From contig JANXRU010000156.1 of the NCBI GenBank assembly GCA_025356715.1, forward strand, positions 1-34,371: a stretch of 34,371 nucleotides of DNA. The letters are read 5' to 3'. Positions 1 to 7,107 of the stretch are shown here, one piece after another (position 1 is the first letter of the stretch; each line of letters begins with the position of its first letter). This stretch comes from Bacteroidota bacterium (GTDB lineage: Bacteria > Bacteroidota > Bacteroidia > B-17B0 > B-17BO). The translations under genes were made by a program, and so were the position numbers. The notes beneath the pieces were generated by a model that saw nothing but the letters and a program-made list of their open reading frames with translations, was not told where the DNA came from and searched no databases.

Positions 1-62
1 AGAGCACGAGCAATTAAGCCTATCTGGAATTCCAAGAAAAAAATTGGCACTAAAAATATCAA
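1..62 (-). CDS. 5' end of a membrane protein gene running off the window
   Basis: A reading frame opens with TTG at 62-60 and stays open to the window edge (20 codons plus two bases). It encodes a hydrophobic N-terminus beginning MIFLVPIFF and continuing through LIARA, as expected for a signal anchor. Its TTG overlaps the TGA stop of the upstream membrane gene in the four bases TTGA (62-59), the same arrangement by which that gene overlaps the acetyltransferase gene. This suggests translational coupling. A GTG at 50-48 in the same frame is an alternative start. The family cannot be named from 20 residues. The call rests on the open frame, the hydrophobicity and the repeated overlap geometry. 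Confidence 0.45.
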   Translation of the reverse strand, partial: MIFLVPIFFLEFQIGLIARA

Positions 63-1579
63 AGAAACTTTTTAATCAAAGGAATTTTTTTAAAAACGTC
101 TGCATCCAAATAAAGGAGAGGTATCATCAATAAAAAAGGAATAAATGGCACTTTATACCTAACAATTGCCCCCATAACAGTAGTGGTAATACCTATTAGT
201 AAAAAGGATAAAACGATTATGCTTATTAATAAGTACAGTAAGTTTCTATCAACTTTCATTTTTTTTCGGTAATAAAAGCAAAATATAAAAAATAATAAAT
301 AGCCGAAATTTTCAAATGAAGCTATAAACTCAATACCTGAGTGACTATCATAAAAAAATGGTTTTGCCAAAACATTATAAAAAGAGATTGGAATTAATTT
401 AGAAAAGGATTGGAAAGAATAACTTAAACGTTCCATTGAAATGGAAGAACCTGCTGGCAAACATGCCGACACAAAACTATAAATTGTTGTATCGGTATTG
501 TCATTTACAAAAATTGTATCGTTCGAATAATTTCTTTTCCAATACATTAATTTAGTATGGAGATTTATTTTACTCTTTATTTTTATAGCATCAATAAAGG
601 TGAAATTACTAGTATCGTTGCATTCTAAACGAAGATAATTTTTGTTGTTTTTAAAAAAAATACCGCCTTTACTTAAATTAATAAAATCATTTTGACGAAC
701 GACTATTGTTTTAATTACATCTTTGTTAAATGCATATTTTAATACAACGATTGAAAAACTTAGAATAGTACTTAAAGTGATTGCGTAGAATAAGGCTACT
801 TTCTTGATGTTCAATTTGGTTAATAAGACATAAATAATCAATGGCAATATTAATAAGATAAGTATATAAGGCTTCAATACTAAAAAAGACAGGGTTGATA
901 CAATAAAGCAAATAACTATTTTAATTGAATACTGATTATGAACAAATAATTTAAAAAAAGAAAGCACAAAAAAACCCATAATACAAAGTGCCATTGGTTC
1001 TTTTAAAATGCCTGCCGTCCAAAACAAAACAGAGGGTGCTAAAAATATGGCGATAGCCAATAGTTTTTCTTTTTGAGGAAAATACATTTTAAATGTTTTA
1101 TAAAAAGCGAACTGCCCCACAAAAGAAATTATAAGCATAACCAGCGCATGTACTGAATAGTAGCCAAAAGAAAATAATTGAACAAAAGCATTAAAACGAA
1201 CGGAGGTTCTATTATCATTTAAGAAAAAATTATCGGCAGGTTTAGTTTGGCTCCAATCATTTATTTTTTCAAAGTACGGTCTGTATAAAGCATCGGTTTC
1301 TAAATCGGAATGTATTCCTAAAATCATTTTCAAATAATCTATAGGACTTTCATGAATAGCCTGAAACATAATGTTTGCACCCATCAGCGTATCATAACTA
1401 TCGCCTTGAATGAGATGTAATTTATCAGAAAAATACACCTGATAATAGGCGAATCCTGCAACAATTTTAAAACAAAAAATAATAAAAGCAAACTTAAATG
1501 AAAGATGATTGTCTTTAAAAAAAGGTAATTTGTAAACAACCCAGCAAAAAATTAAAAAATATATACCTGCTAAAATCAA
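59..1579 (-). CDS. Polytopic inner-membrane protein, polysaccharide polymerase (EpsG/Wzy)-like
   Basis: A protein of 506 residues with roughly ten hydrophobic segments: one at 1-18, others near 28-48, 140-160 and 172-285, and a C-terminal group near 425-495. A long polar, Asn-rich loop lies at about 290-400. Residues 182-194 read PSVLFWTAGILKE, a pattern I associate with polymerase-type membrane proteins of surface polysaccharide clusters; NRTSVRFNAF at 123-132 precedes the next helix. The start is TTG at 1579, overlapping the TGA of the acetyltransferase gene by four bases; the next Met is at residue 66 and would remove the first helices. The neighbouring PAP2 phosphatase fits a lipid-linked glycan pathway. 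The membrane topology is clear; polymerase activity is inference, and another GT-C-like family is possible. Confidence 0.6.
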   Translation of the reverse strand: MILAGIYFLIFCWVVYKLPFFKDNHLSFKFAFIIFCFKIVAGFAYYQVYFSDKLHLIQGDSYDTLMGANIMFQAIHESPIDYLKMILGIHSDLETDALYRPYFEKINDWSQTKPADNFFLNDNRTSVRFNAFVQLFSFGYYSVHALVMLIISFVGQFAFYKTFKMYFPQKEKLLAIAIFLAPSVLFWTAGILKEPMALCIMGFFVLSFFKLFVHNQYSIKIVICFIVSTLSFLVLKPYILILLILPLIIYVLLTKLNIKKVALFYAITLSTILSFSIVVLKYAFNKDVIKTIVVRQNDFINLSKGGIFFKNNKNYLRLECNDTSNFTFIDAIKIKSKINLHTKLMYWKRNYSNDTIFVNDNTDTTIYSFVSACLPAGSSISMERLSYSFQSFSKLIPISFYNVLAKPFFYDSHSGIEFIASFENFGYLLFFIFCFYYRKKMKVDRNLLYLLISIIVLSFLLIGITTTVMGAIVRYKVPFIPFLLMIPLLYLDADVFKKIPLIKKFL

Positions 1580-2013
1580 TAGGATTCAAAAAATTTAGTT
1601 TCCATAAAACGAGCTGGTTCCTTTAACGGATTAAACCCAAATTTAACATAAAGACTATGAGCATCTTTAGTGGCCAACATAAAACGCCTTAATGTTTTGA
1701 TACTTGGATAATCTATTATAAAAGCCATTAATTCTTTTGACAATCCCCGCCCCCTGTAATACTTGTCAATAAAAACATCTGCTAAGTAACCAAAGGTGGC
1801 ATTATCTGTTATAACCCTTGCAAAACCTATTTGTTGTTGATTATGATACACACCAAAACAAAGACTTCCAGCAATTGCATTTTCAACCATTTGAACAGGA
1901 ATGTTTTTTGCCCAATAGCTTTCTTCACTTAAATAGTGATGTATATATTTGCTTTGCAATTTTCCTTTATCCGTAGAAAGAAGAAAACCATTTGTTTCTT
2001 TTTCGATTATCAT
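1576..2013 (-). CDS. GNAT-family N-acetyltransferase
   Basis: A single GNAT domain of 145 residues, a usual length. The acetyl-CoA pyrophosphate-binding motif A is visible as YRGRGLSKEL (86-95), after the beta-4 strand GYLADVFI (75-82). The C-terminal half has AHSLYVKFGFNPL (118-130), the usual final helix and strand (Y/F-x-K-x-G-F) of these enzymes. It should transfer an acetyl group from acetyl-CoA to an amine; the substrate is not evident. Its ATG overlaps the stop of the beta-propeller gene in ATGA (2013-2010), and its TGA overlaps the TTG of the downstream membrane gene, so it is translated from the same polycistronic message. Cytoplasmic, with no signal peptide. Family call secure, substrate unknown. 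Confidence 0.85.
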   Translation of the reverse strand: MIIEKETNGFLLSTDKGKLQSKYIHHYLSEESYWAKNIPVQMVENAIAGSLCFGVYHNQQQIGFARVITDNATFGYLADVFIDKYYRGRGLSKELMAFIIDYPSIKTLRRFMLATKDAHSLYVKFGFNPLKEPARFMETKFFESY

Positions 2014-2867
2014 AAATTACTAACGATGGCTAATTGCTTATTTTTATTATCAAATATAAAGCGTGTAATTTTTTTAATTCCTAAATTAGAAAATGAAAAT
2101 AATACATCCCACATTTTCGATGACTCATTATATCTTAACAAATTCGCATTTTCAGCCTTTACCAAACCAAGTTCTGGGTGCCAAATAAAATCTTCGCTCA
2201 CGGATGGGTAAGTTGCATATAATTTACTTTCACGTAAAGTTGGGTTATACACTCTAAAAGTCATACTAATACTGTCTTTGATGGCATAAATAAAATTATT
2301 CGTATTTCCCATTTTCTTAAAGGCTCTACTTGGATGATTGCAAATCCATACATCTTCACTAGTTTTATTATTTATTGCTCTTAAACTATGTGGGTTTGTC
2401 AATTTATAATAAAGTAAGGTGTCATTACTTAACCATGAATGATAACCAACAGAATCTACCTGTTCAGCAATAATATGATTAAAGGTTCCATCAAAATTAT
2501 ATTGCCAAATGCGTTGCGCAGAATCCATTTCTACAACCACACATGAAAACCCTTTTCCATCAGGTAAAATGGTTGGAGAGTATTCACTTGTTTTGGTTTT
2601 AGTTAATTGAATGTGTGTTTTGGTTTTACTATTATATTGATAAATATCAGCTTGCTTATCATCTTTAATACTAACATATAAAATAGATTTATTATCACCT
2701 GAAAAAGCTGGTTGATTATCGTAACCCGCCCTCTTATTAATATTTAAAGGGTTTGTATAAATTAATATATTATCTTTTTTTTCAAGTTGAAACAACCAAA
2801 TATCCGTTTCTGGTAACTGAGCTAAAGCAGCGCTGGTAACGAATAAACTAAATAGCAATAGTTTCAT
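2010..2867 (-). CDS. Secreted TolB/WD40-like beta-propeller protein
   Basis: 285 residues. A signal peptide MKLLLFSLFVTSAALAQ is followed by the mature start LPETDIWLF. The body shows propeller-blade repeats of the PD40/TolB type: NQPAFSGDNKSILYVS (about 51-66), then KADIYQYN, YSPTILPDGKGFSCVV and RIWQYNFDG. DIW and DIY strands followed by xxPxxSPDGkxixy segments are typical. Such proteins often act as periplasmic or surface binding modules; no enzyme motif is visible. The start overlaps the 3' end of the PAP2 gene by 20 bases, so both are probably co-expressed. It could be part of an envelope glycan or lipid pathway set by its neighbours, but that is inference only. Confidence 0.7.
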   Translation of the reverse strand: MKLLLFSLFVTSAALAQLPETDIWLFQLEKKDNILIYTNPLNINKRAGYDNQPAFSGDNKSILYVSIKDDKQADIYQYNSKTKTHIQLTKTKTSEYSPTILPDGKGFSCVVVEMDSAQRIWQYNFDGTFNHIIAEQVDSVGYHSWLSNDTLLYYKLTNPHSLRAINNKTSEDVWICNHPSRAFKKMGNTNNFIYAIKDSISMTFRVYNPTLRESKLYATYPSVSEDFIWHPELGLVKAENANLLRYNESSKMWDVLFSFSNLGIKKITRFIFDNKNKQLAIVSNL

Positions 2868-3432
2868 TAAAATATTTTTTAAAAGTAAATTGAACTAGTT
2901 TATAAATTACAAAACCCCAAAACAAACCTGTTAATGCACCTATTACTATATCCGAAGGATAGTGAACCCCTAAATACATACGACTATAGGCTATTAGGGC
3001 TGCCCAAGCAAAAAATGAACTTCTAAATAACATAGAGTGTTTACTAAATAATAAACATAGTAGCATGGCTATACCAAAAGAATTTGCAGCATGACTAGAA
3101 AAAAAACCATATTGCCCGCCATGGTAATCATTTACGATATGAATTTGATCTTTAATTTCGATATTATGTGTTGGCCTATATCTCTTGACGGCATGTTTTA
3201 CTTGATTTGAAGTTTGATCTGTTAATGAAACTAACAGTATAACAAAACCAAATAATATAAGTACTTTTTTTAATTCGTATGTTTTGACAATAGGCATCAA
3301 CCAATACACAAATAGTGGCGTAAATATCCAAATACTAGAAACCAGAAACATGATTTTATCTATTACTAGAGTATGATGTGCATTTATACTCAACAATAAA
3401 TTTTTATCAATAATTTCTAAGAATTCAATCAT
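2848..3432 (-). CDS. PAP2-family membrane phosphatase
   Basis: 194 residues with all three signatures of the PAP2/type 2 phosphatidic acid phosphatase family: K79-x6-R86-P87, S112-S113-H114 (a variant of PSGH), and S150-R151-x5-H157-x3-D161. His157 is the expected nucleophile, with His114 as acid/base. About five hydrophobic segments surround the active site (near 28-48, 57-72, 118-130, 138-150 and 162-182). Members dephosphorylate undecaprenyl pyrophosphate, phosphatidic acid or phosphatidylglycerophosphate at the periplasmic face. The downstream membrane gene makes a role in lipid-carrier recycling plausible, but the substrate cannot be read from sequence. It is the first gene of the minus-strand overlapping operon. 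A clear promoter was not found; only TACCTTG at 3470-3464 faintly resembles a -7 element. Confidence 0.88.
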   Translation of the reverse strand: MIEFLEIIDKNLLLSINAHHTLVIDKIMFLVSSIWIFTPLFVYWLMPIVKTYELKKVLILFGFVILLVSLTDQTSNQVKHAVKRYRPTHNIEIKDQIHIVNDYHGGQYGFFSSHAANSFGIAMLLCLLFSKHSMLFRSSFFAWAALIAYSRMYLGVHYPSDIVIGALTGLFWGFVIYKLVQFTFKKYFNETIAI

Positions 3433-3549
3433 TATTTAAAAGTATAAAATTTTATGTGTTTGGCAAGGTAATAAGTTAGGAGTATTTCTACGAATCTTTT
3501 TTTTAATTCACGATAACTTCAATCTCAAAATTGAAATTTCATCTAACCC

Positions 3550-3571
3550 TAAATCAGATTAGTCTGATTTA
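3550..3571. promoter_or_regulatory. Operator-like palindrome upstream of phaE promoter
   Basis: A perfect inverted repeat, TAAATCAGA, spacer TTAG, then TCTGATTTA. It ends 23 bases before the -33 element of the phaE promoter. The half-site TCTGATTT occurs again at 3655-3662 inside a second palindrome. No T-run follows, so it is not a terminator. A transcription-factor site is inferred. Confidence 0.45.
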
Positions 3572-3594
3572 ACAAATATTTAATATGAAAAGAC

Positions 3595-3625
3595 TTGACA
3601 TTTGTCGAAAAAAAGCCGATATTTG
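3595..3625 (+). promoter_or_regulatory. Probable phaE promoter (Bacteroidota type)
   Basis: TTG at 3595-3597 (within TTGACA, 3595-3600), 20 bases, then GATATTTG at 3618-3625, a 7 of 8 match to TAnnTTTG. The spacing matches the known -33/-7 arrangement of the phylum. Transcription would start near 3632, giving a leader of about 75 bases. Confidence 0.6.
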
Positions 3626-3634
3626 TACTCGAAT

Positions 3635-3677
3635 TGAAAATCACGCCTTAACCATCTGATTTTCAGTTATTAAGACG
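3635..3677 (+). promoter_or_regulatory. Structured leader or second operator before phaE
   Basis: A nine-base perfect inverted repeat, TGAAAATCA (3635-3643) and TGATTTTCA (3657-3665), encloses a 13-base loop. Loop bases 3644-3651 (CGCCTTAA) can pair at 7 of 8 positions with TTAAGACG (3670-3677), so an H-type pseudoknot is possible in RNA. As DNA, the arms share AAATCA/TGATTT with the upstream palindrome. RNA structure and protein operator are both open readings. Confidence 0.4.
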
Positions 3678-3707
3678 TAATTATTAATTTTTTAAACTTA
3701 AATTAAC

Positions 3708-5093
3708 ATGAAAACAAACAACCCAATGATTGACAATTTAATGGACGCTCAATCAAATGCAGTGAATACTTGGATGGATTCTGCGAAAAAATTTCAATCT
3801 GCTTTTGCTTCTGGTAATGTTGCCGCTGAAAGCCAGTCTTTCTTTAAAGATATGATGGAAAAACAATCTGCTATGTTTAGCGGTATGCAATCAAATACTT
3901 CTAATCCTTTTATGAATGGTGCAAATCCTTTTATGAATGACAATTCTAAACCAGAAGAGTTTTTCAAAAATTGGTATGCACAACAAATGACTGGCATGAA
4001 ACAAATGACTGATTTTAATCAATCTATTTACAATTCTGCTGTTAATTATGGTAAAAATGCAAATGATGTAAATGCTAGCTATTCAACTATGAATAATGCT
4101 TGGACTAATATTTATAACAGTTGGATGAGCACTATGAATAACTCTTATGATACTTTTTCTAAAGGCATCAAAAACCCTTTTAATGCTGATATGTTTAAAA
4201 ACATGTACGAAGGATCTCAAATGTATATGAAAGTTCAAGAAATGTTTCAACCAATGATGTCTGCTGTTAAGAACAGTGATTTCAGTATGGATACTTGGAA
4301 AAACATTTATGCAGCTAATAATTACAAAAATATTACTGAACAAATGTTTGGTGGTTTTTTTAATAACAATAGCTTAAAAGACATGTTTGAAAATTCTACT
4401 AAACAAGTTCAAGGATTTTTCGTAAACCAAAATCATTTAGGAAAAGAGTATATGGAGCAAATGCAAAACATGAAAGCTCAATTTCCTGAAATGTTTAGCG
4501 GTAACTCTGATCAATTAAAAGATCTATATGCTAAAATGAACAACGTTTTTGGTAAAACATATGAGCCTTTAATGAAATTGGTAAATCCAGGTAAAGAAAA
4601 AGATAATGTTGAAGCTACTATTTCTTTAATGGATAAAGTGGCTGAATACAGCATCAAGCAATCTGAATTGCAATCATTTTTATATAAAACAATGCAAACT
4701 TCTTTAGAAGCTTTAGCTACTGAAACTCAGGAAAAGTACAAAAACTTAACCCCTGGTTCTTTCACAATGCCTACAGCTAATGAAATGTATGCTGAATTTA
4801 TTAAGAAAAATGAAACCATGTTTACTGAGTTATTTGCAACTGAAGAATTTAGTAAAGTAAAAGGTGAAGCATTAAACTTAACAATGGATGTAAAAAAACA
4901 TTTCGAAAAACAATTTGAAAATGTATTTGAACAATACCCAATCATTTTAAAAAGTGAAATGGAAGAAGTTTATAAAACAATGCATGAATTAAAAAAAACT
5001 GTAAAAGAATTACAAACTAAATTAGCTATGCAAAATGCAGCTTCTGTTGAATTATTTGAAGAAGACAAAGCGGCAAAAGCAAAAAAGAAATAA
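3708..5093 (+). CDS. phaE: Class III PHA synthase subunit PhaE-like / phasin-like protein
   Basis: 461 residues with no signal peptide. The sequence is Met-, Asn- and Phe-rich (41 Met), amphipathic and largely helical, with a C-terminal helix carrying heptad-like spacing (about 405-445, EEVYKTMHELKKTVKELQ) and a lysine-rich tail, AKAKKK. The region around 305-345 (NVEATISLMDKVAEYSIKQS onward) resembles the conserved part of PhaE, the non-catalytic partner that activates class III PhaC at the granule surface. Characterised PhaE proteins are near 360 residues, so this one has about 100 extra residues, mostly an N-terminal low-complexity region with the duplicated motif NPFMN (residues 66-77). 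The call is supported strongly by the following gene, a 349-residue class III PhaC. It has its own promoter and is followed by a strong terminator. A granule-coating phasin function is also possible. Confidence 0.75.
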   Translation: MKTNNPMIDNLMDAQSNAVNTWMDSAKKFQSAFASGNVAAESQSFFKDMMEKQSAMFSGMQSNTSNPFMNGANPFMNDNSKPEEFFKNWYAQQMTGMKQMTDFNQSIYNSAVNYGKNANDVNASYSTMNNAWTNIYNSWMSTMNNSYDTFSKGIKNPFNADMFKNMYEGSQMYMKVQEMFQPMMSAVKNSDFSMDTWKNIYAANNYKNITEQMFGGFFNNNSLKDMFENSTKQVQGFFVNQNHLGKEYMEQMQNMKAQFPEMFSGNSDQLKDLYAKMNNVFGKTYEPLMKLVNPGKEKDNVEATISLMDKVAEYSIKQSELQSFLYKTMQTSLEALATETQEKYKNLTPGSFTMPTANEMYAEFIKKNETMFTELFATEEFSKVKGEALNLTMDVKKHFEKQFENVFEQYPIILKSEMEEVYKTMHELKKTVKELQTKLAMQNAASVELFEEDKAAKAKKK

Positions 5094-5110
5094 TATATTC
5101 TTTCTTATCT

Positions 5111-5146
5111 AAAAAAAGCTGCTGATTTTCATCAGCAGCTTTTTTT
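5111..5146. terminator. Strong intrinsic terminator between phaE and phaC
   Basis: A perfect 16-bp stem, AAAAAAAGCTGCTGAT (5111-5126) and its complement (5131-5146), with the four-base loop TTTC and seven terminal T residues. The A-run on the left arm makes it symmetric. It lies between two genes of one enzyme, so it may act as a partial terminator or RNA-stabilising hairpin that favours phaE expression. Confidence 0.85.
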
Positions 5147-5187
5147 ATTAAAATTTAAAACAATACCTTTCCACTTTATATTGTATT

Positions 5188-6237
5188 ATGGAACATAGAA
5201 TACTTGAAGAGATAAATAACATTAACTCAAAAATGTTAAAAAGCTACGAAACCTTAAATAAAGTTGAGGGCGTTGAAATTGCAACCTCTCCTAAAACATC
5301 GGTTTATAGCGAAGATAAATTAACTTTATATAGATATAACAGAGATACTGAACCAACTTACAAAACACCTGTTTTAATAGTTTACGCTTTAGTAAATACC
5401 TATAAAATGTTGGATATACAACCTGACAGAAGTTACATTCGAAATTTATTGGCAGCAGGACTTGATGTTTATTTAATAGACTGGGGTTATCCTACTAAAA
5501 TGGATAAATACATCAGTATGGATGATTATGTAAATGGTTACATCAATAACTGTGTAGATTTTGTCCGAAAAAAAAATAGGGTTGAAAAAATAAATATCTT
5601 AAGTATTTGCCAAGGTGGTACTTTAAGCGTTATTTACTCATCCTTATACCCAAGCAAAATAAAAAATTTAGTAACACATGTTACGCCAATTGATTTTAGT
5701 ACCAATGACGGCTTGTTATTCCGATGGAGTAAAGACATGGATTTTGATACCATTGTTGAAGGTTTTGATGGACTAATTCCTGGCGACTTCTTAAATCAAG
5801 GGTTTGATGCTTTAAAACCAATGATGAAGCTACAAAAGCAACAAGCCTTATCTAATGCCATGGAAAACGATGAAAAGTTAGTAAGCTTTTTACGAATGGA
5901 AAAATGGATTAGCGAAAGCCCTGACCAAACTGGTGCTTGCTTCCTTCAGTTTATGAAAGACTTATACCAAGGAAATAAATTAATAAAAGGAGAATTAGAA
6001 GTTGGTGGTAAAAAAGTAAATTTAAAAAATCTCACTTGTAGTTTACTAAATATTTATGCTACTGAAGATCATTTAGTGCCACCCGCAGCGACTATTCCCT
6101 TAAACGATTTTGTTGGTTCGAAGGATAAAGAACTATATAGCTTTAAAGGCGGGCATATCGGAGTATTTGTAGGTTCTAAATCCCAAAAAGAATTAGCTCC
6201 AGCCGTTACTGAATGGTTAAAGAAAAGAGATAAATAA
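5188..6237 (+). CDS. phaC: Class III poly(3-hydroxyalkanoate) synthase catalytic subunit PhaC
   Basis: 349 residues, matching the roughly 355-residue class III PhaC rather than the near 590-residue class I or II enzymes. It has an alpha/beta-hydrolase fold: LIVYALVNTYKMLD (63-76), DVYLIDWGYP (93-102), and the lipase-like box SICQGG with the expected nucleophile Cys141. Asp294 lies in ATEDHLVPP and His323 in KGGHIGVF, completing a C-D-H triad at spacings almost identical to those of class III enzymes. It polymerises (R)-3-hydroxyacyl-CoA into storage polyester on cytoplasmic granules, together with PhaE encoded just upstream. The first box residue is Ser139 where Gly is usual. No convincing separate promoter was found between the upstream hairpin and the ATG, so expression probably depends on read-through. 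Confidence 0.92.
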   Translation: MEHRILEEINNINSKMLKSYETLNKVEGVEIATSPKTSVYSEDKLTLYRYNRDTEPTYKTPVLIVYALVNTYKMLDIQPDRSYIRNLLAAGLDVYLIDWGYPTKMDKYISMDDYVNGYINNCVDFVRKKNRVEKINILSICQGGTLSVIYSSLYPSKIKNLVTHVTPIDFSTNDGLLFRWSKDMDFDTIVEGFDGLIPGDFLNQGFDALKPMMKLQKQQALSNAMENDEKLVSFLRMEKWISESPDQTGACFLQFMKDLYQGNKLIKGELEVGGKKVNLKNLTCSLLNIYATEDHLVPPAATIPLNDFVGSKDKELYSFKGGHIGVFVGSKSQKELAPAVTEWLKKRDK

Positions 6238-6275
6238 CCAGTTTATATTATTAAACAATACTATTAAATTTAAAA

Positions 6276-6365
6276 ATGCTTAGGATTTTTGCACCACTTA
6301 TTTTTATAGTCTTATACATTGCTTGGATTTTATATCGACTAATAATAAAAAGAGATCTTAAATAA
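6276..6365 (+). CDS. Possible 29-residue single-pass membrane peptide
   Basis: A short ORF on the phaC strand, 38 bases after the phaC stop. The peptide begins MLRIFAPLIFIVLYIAWILY and ends RLIIKRDLK: one continuous hydrophobic helix with a positively charged C-terminus, typical of small inner-membrane peptides. An A-rich stretch (TTTAAAA) precedes the ATG, as for other genes here. AT-rich DNA can give hydrophobic ORFs by chance, so this is tentative. I recognise no family. Confidence 0.4.
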   Translation: MLRIFAPLIFIVLYIAWILYRLIIKRDLK

Positions 6366-6398
6366 AATCTAAATACAATGTATTTAGGATTATTTTTT
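6366..6398 (+). terminator. Candidate weak terminator after phaC
   Basis: AATCTAAATACA (6366-6377) pairs with TGTATTTAGGATT (6379-6391) with one bulged G, followed by six T residues at 6393-6398. The stem is AT-rich, so termination would be weak. It is the only hairpin-T element between phaC and the convergent lipoprotein gene. Confidence 0.4.
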
Positions 6399-6443
6399 AT
6401 AGGTATTTGGGGTATATTATATTGGGTAATTTTAAAGAGTTAA
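6378..6443 (+). CDS. Possible second, 21-residue membrane peptide
   Basis: An ATG 12 bases after the previous short ORF starts a 21-residue hydrophobic peptide (MYLGLFFIGIW at the start, ILKS at the end). The start codon sits at the apex of a palindrome that may be a terminator, which weakens the call. It is listed because two consecutive ORFs encode similar Trp-containing helices with basic C-termini. Confidence 0.22.
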   Translation: MYLGLFFIGIWGILYWVILKS

Positions 6444-6447
6444 TTAC

Positions 6448-7041
6448 TTACTTTTTATTTTTCTTTAAAAACTCCTGCACCAATTGCTCATCTGTTTTAC
6501 CTAAATTAGCAATAGAAGCTTTAGCATCGCGTTCCCAAGCACTGTTTGGGTATGAAGTACAAATTTCTTGATAAATCTTTTTGGCTTCAACCTCATTATT
6601 TAACATGGATGCATCATCATATAATTGAGCCAATAAAAATAAAGAAGCGCCACGATTTCTAAACTTTTGAAACTCAGTATTACATTGTTTTAATAAGATT
6701 TCAGCTTGCTTAAAATTACCAACTGATTGAGCAACTTGACCCGCTTTCAATAAAAAGATGGGTGCTAAACTGTCGTTCTTACATTCGTTTGCATATAAGC
6801 TAAAGGCATTAATAGCACGCTCTGCTAAATCTTTCTTTACTGAAGTTTCCTTCATTAAAACGTCATCCATTTTTTTTGCATCCTGATAATAAGATTCGCA
6901 ATTTCCATGATTAACAATAACTGTATCTTTTTTAACTTCTTCCGTTTTTGCTTGATCGTTATTACCACCACAAGATGTAAAGAAGATTGCTAACGAAAGA
7001 AAAGAAATTATTATTTTGAAATTAATTTTTGAATTTAACAT
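6448..7041 (-). CDS. TPR-containing outer-envelope lipoprotein
   Basis: 197 residues. A hydrophobic signal peptide ends in the lipobox FFTSC, so Cys24 is the lipidated residue, followed by GGNN. After a charged linker (about 30-50) there is an all-alpha region: helices near 68-86, 92-106 (APIFLLKAGQVAQSV), 108-122 (NFKQAEILLKQC) and 126-165. The spacing fits tetratricopeptide repeats as in BamD- and YbgF-like proteins. NSAWERDAKASIANL (about 166-180) is a typical last TPR. It should be a scaffold in the periplasm or on the outer membrane; the partner is unknown. The gene starts 66 bases after the end of the deformylase gene on the same strand and no promoter stands out between them. Confidence 0.7.
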   Translation of the reverse strand: MLNSKINFKIIISFLSLAIFFTSCGGNNDQAKTEEVKKDTVIVNHGNCESYYQDAKKMDDVLMKETSVKKDLAERAINAFSLYANECKNDSLAPIFLLKAGQVAQSVGNFKQAEILLKQCNTEFQKFRNRGASLFLLAQLYDDASMLNNEVEAKKIYQEICTSYPNSAWERDAKASIANLGKTDEQLVQEFLKKNKK

Positions 7042-7107
7042 AGTATTTGATTTTAGTCTCTTTTACTTTTGAATACCTTAACTCTTTTAGTTTAATAACA
7101 GTAACTA

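Noticed and set aside
3794..4945. Antisense ORFs of 67-86 codons within phaE
   Set aside because: Shadows of the strong plus-strand coding frame, with no promoter or coherent domain content.
5177..5183. TATATTG just before phaC as a -7 element
   Set aside because: It lacks one T of TAnnTTTG and lies five bases from the ATG, leaving no room for a transcription start and leader.
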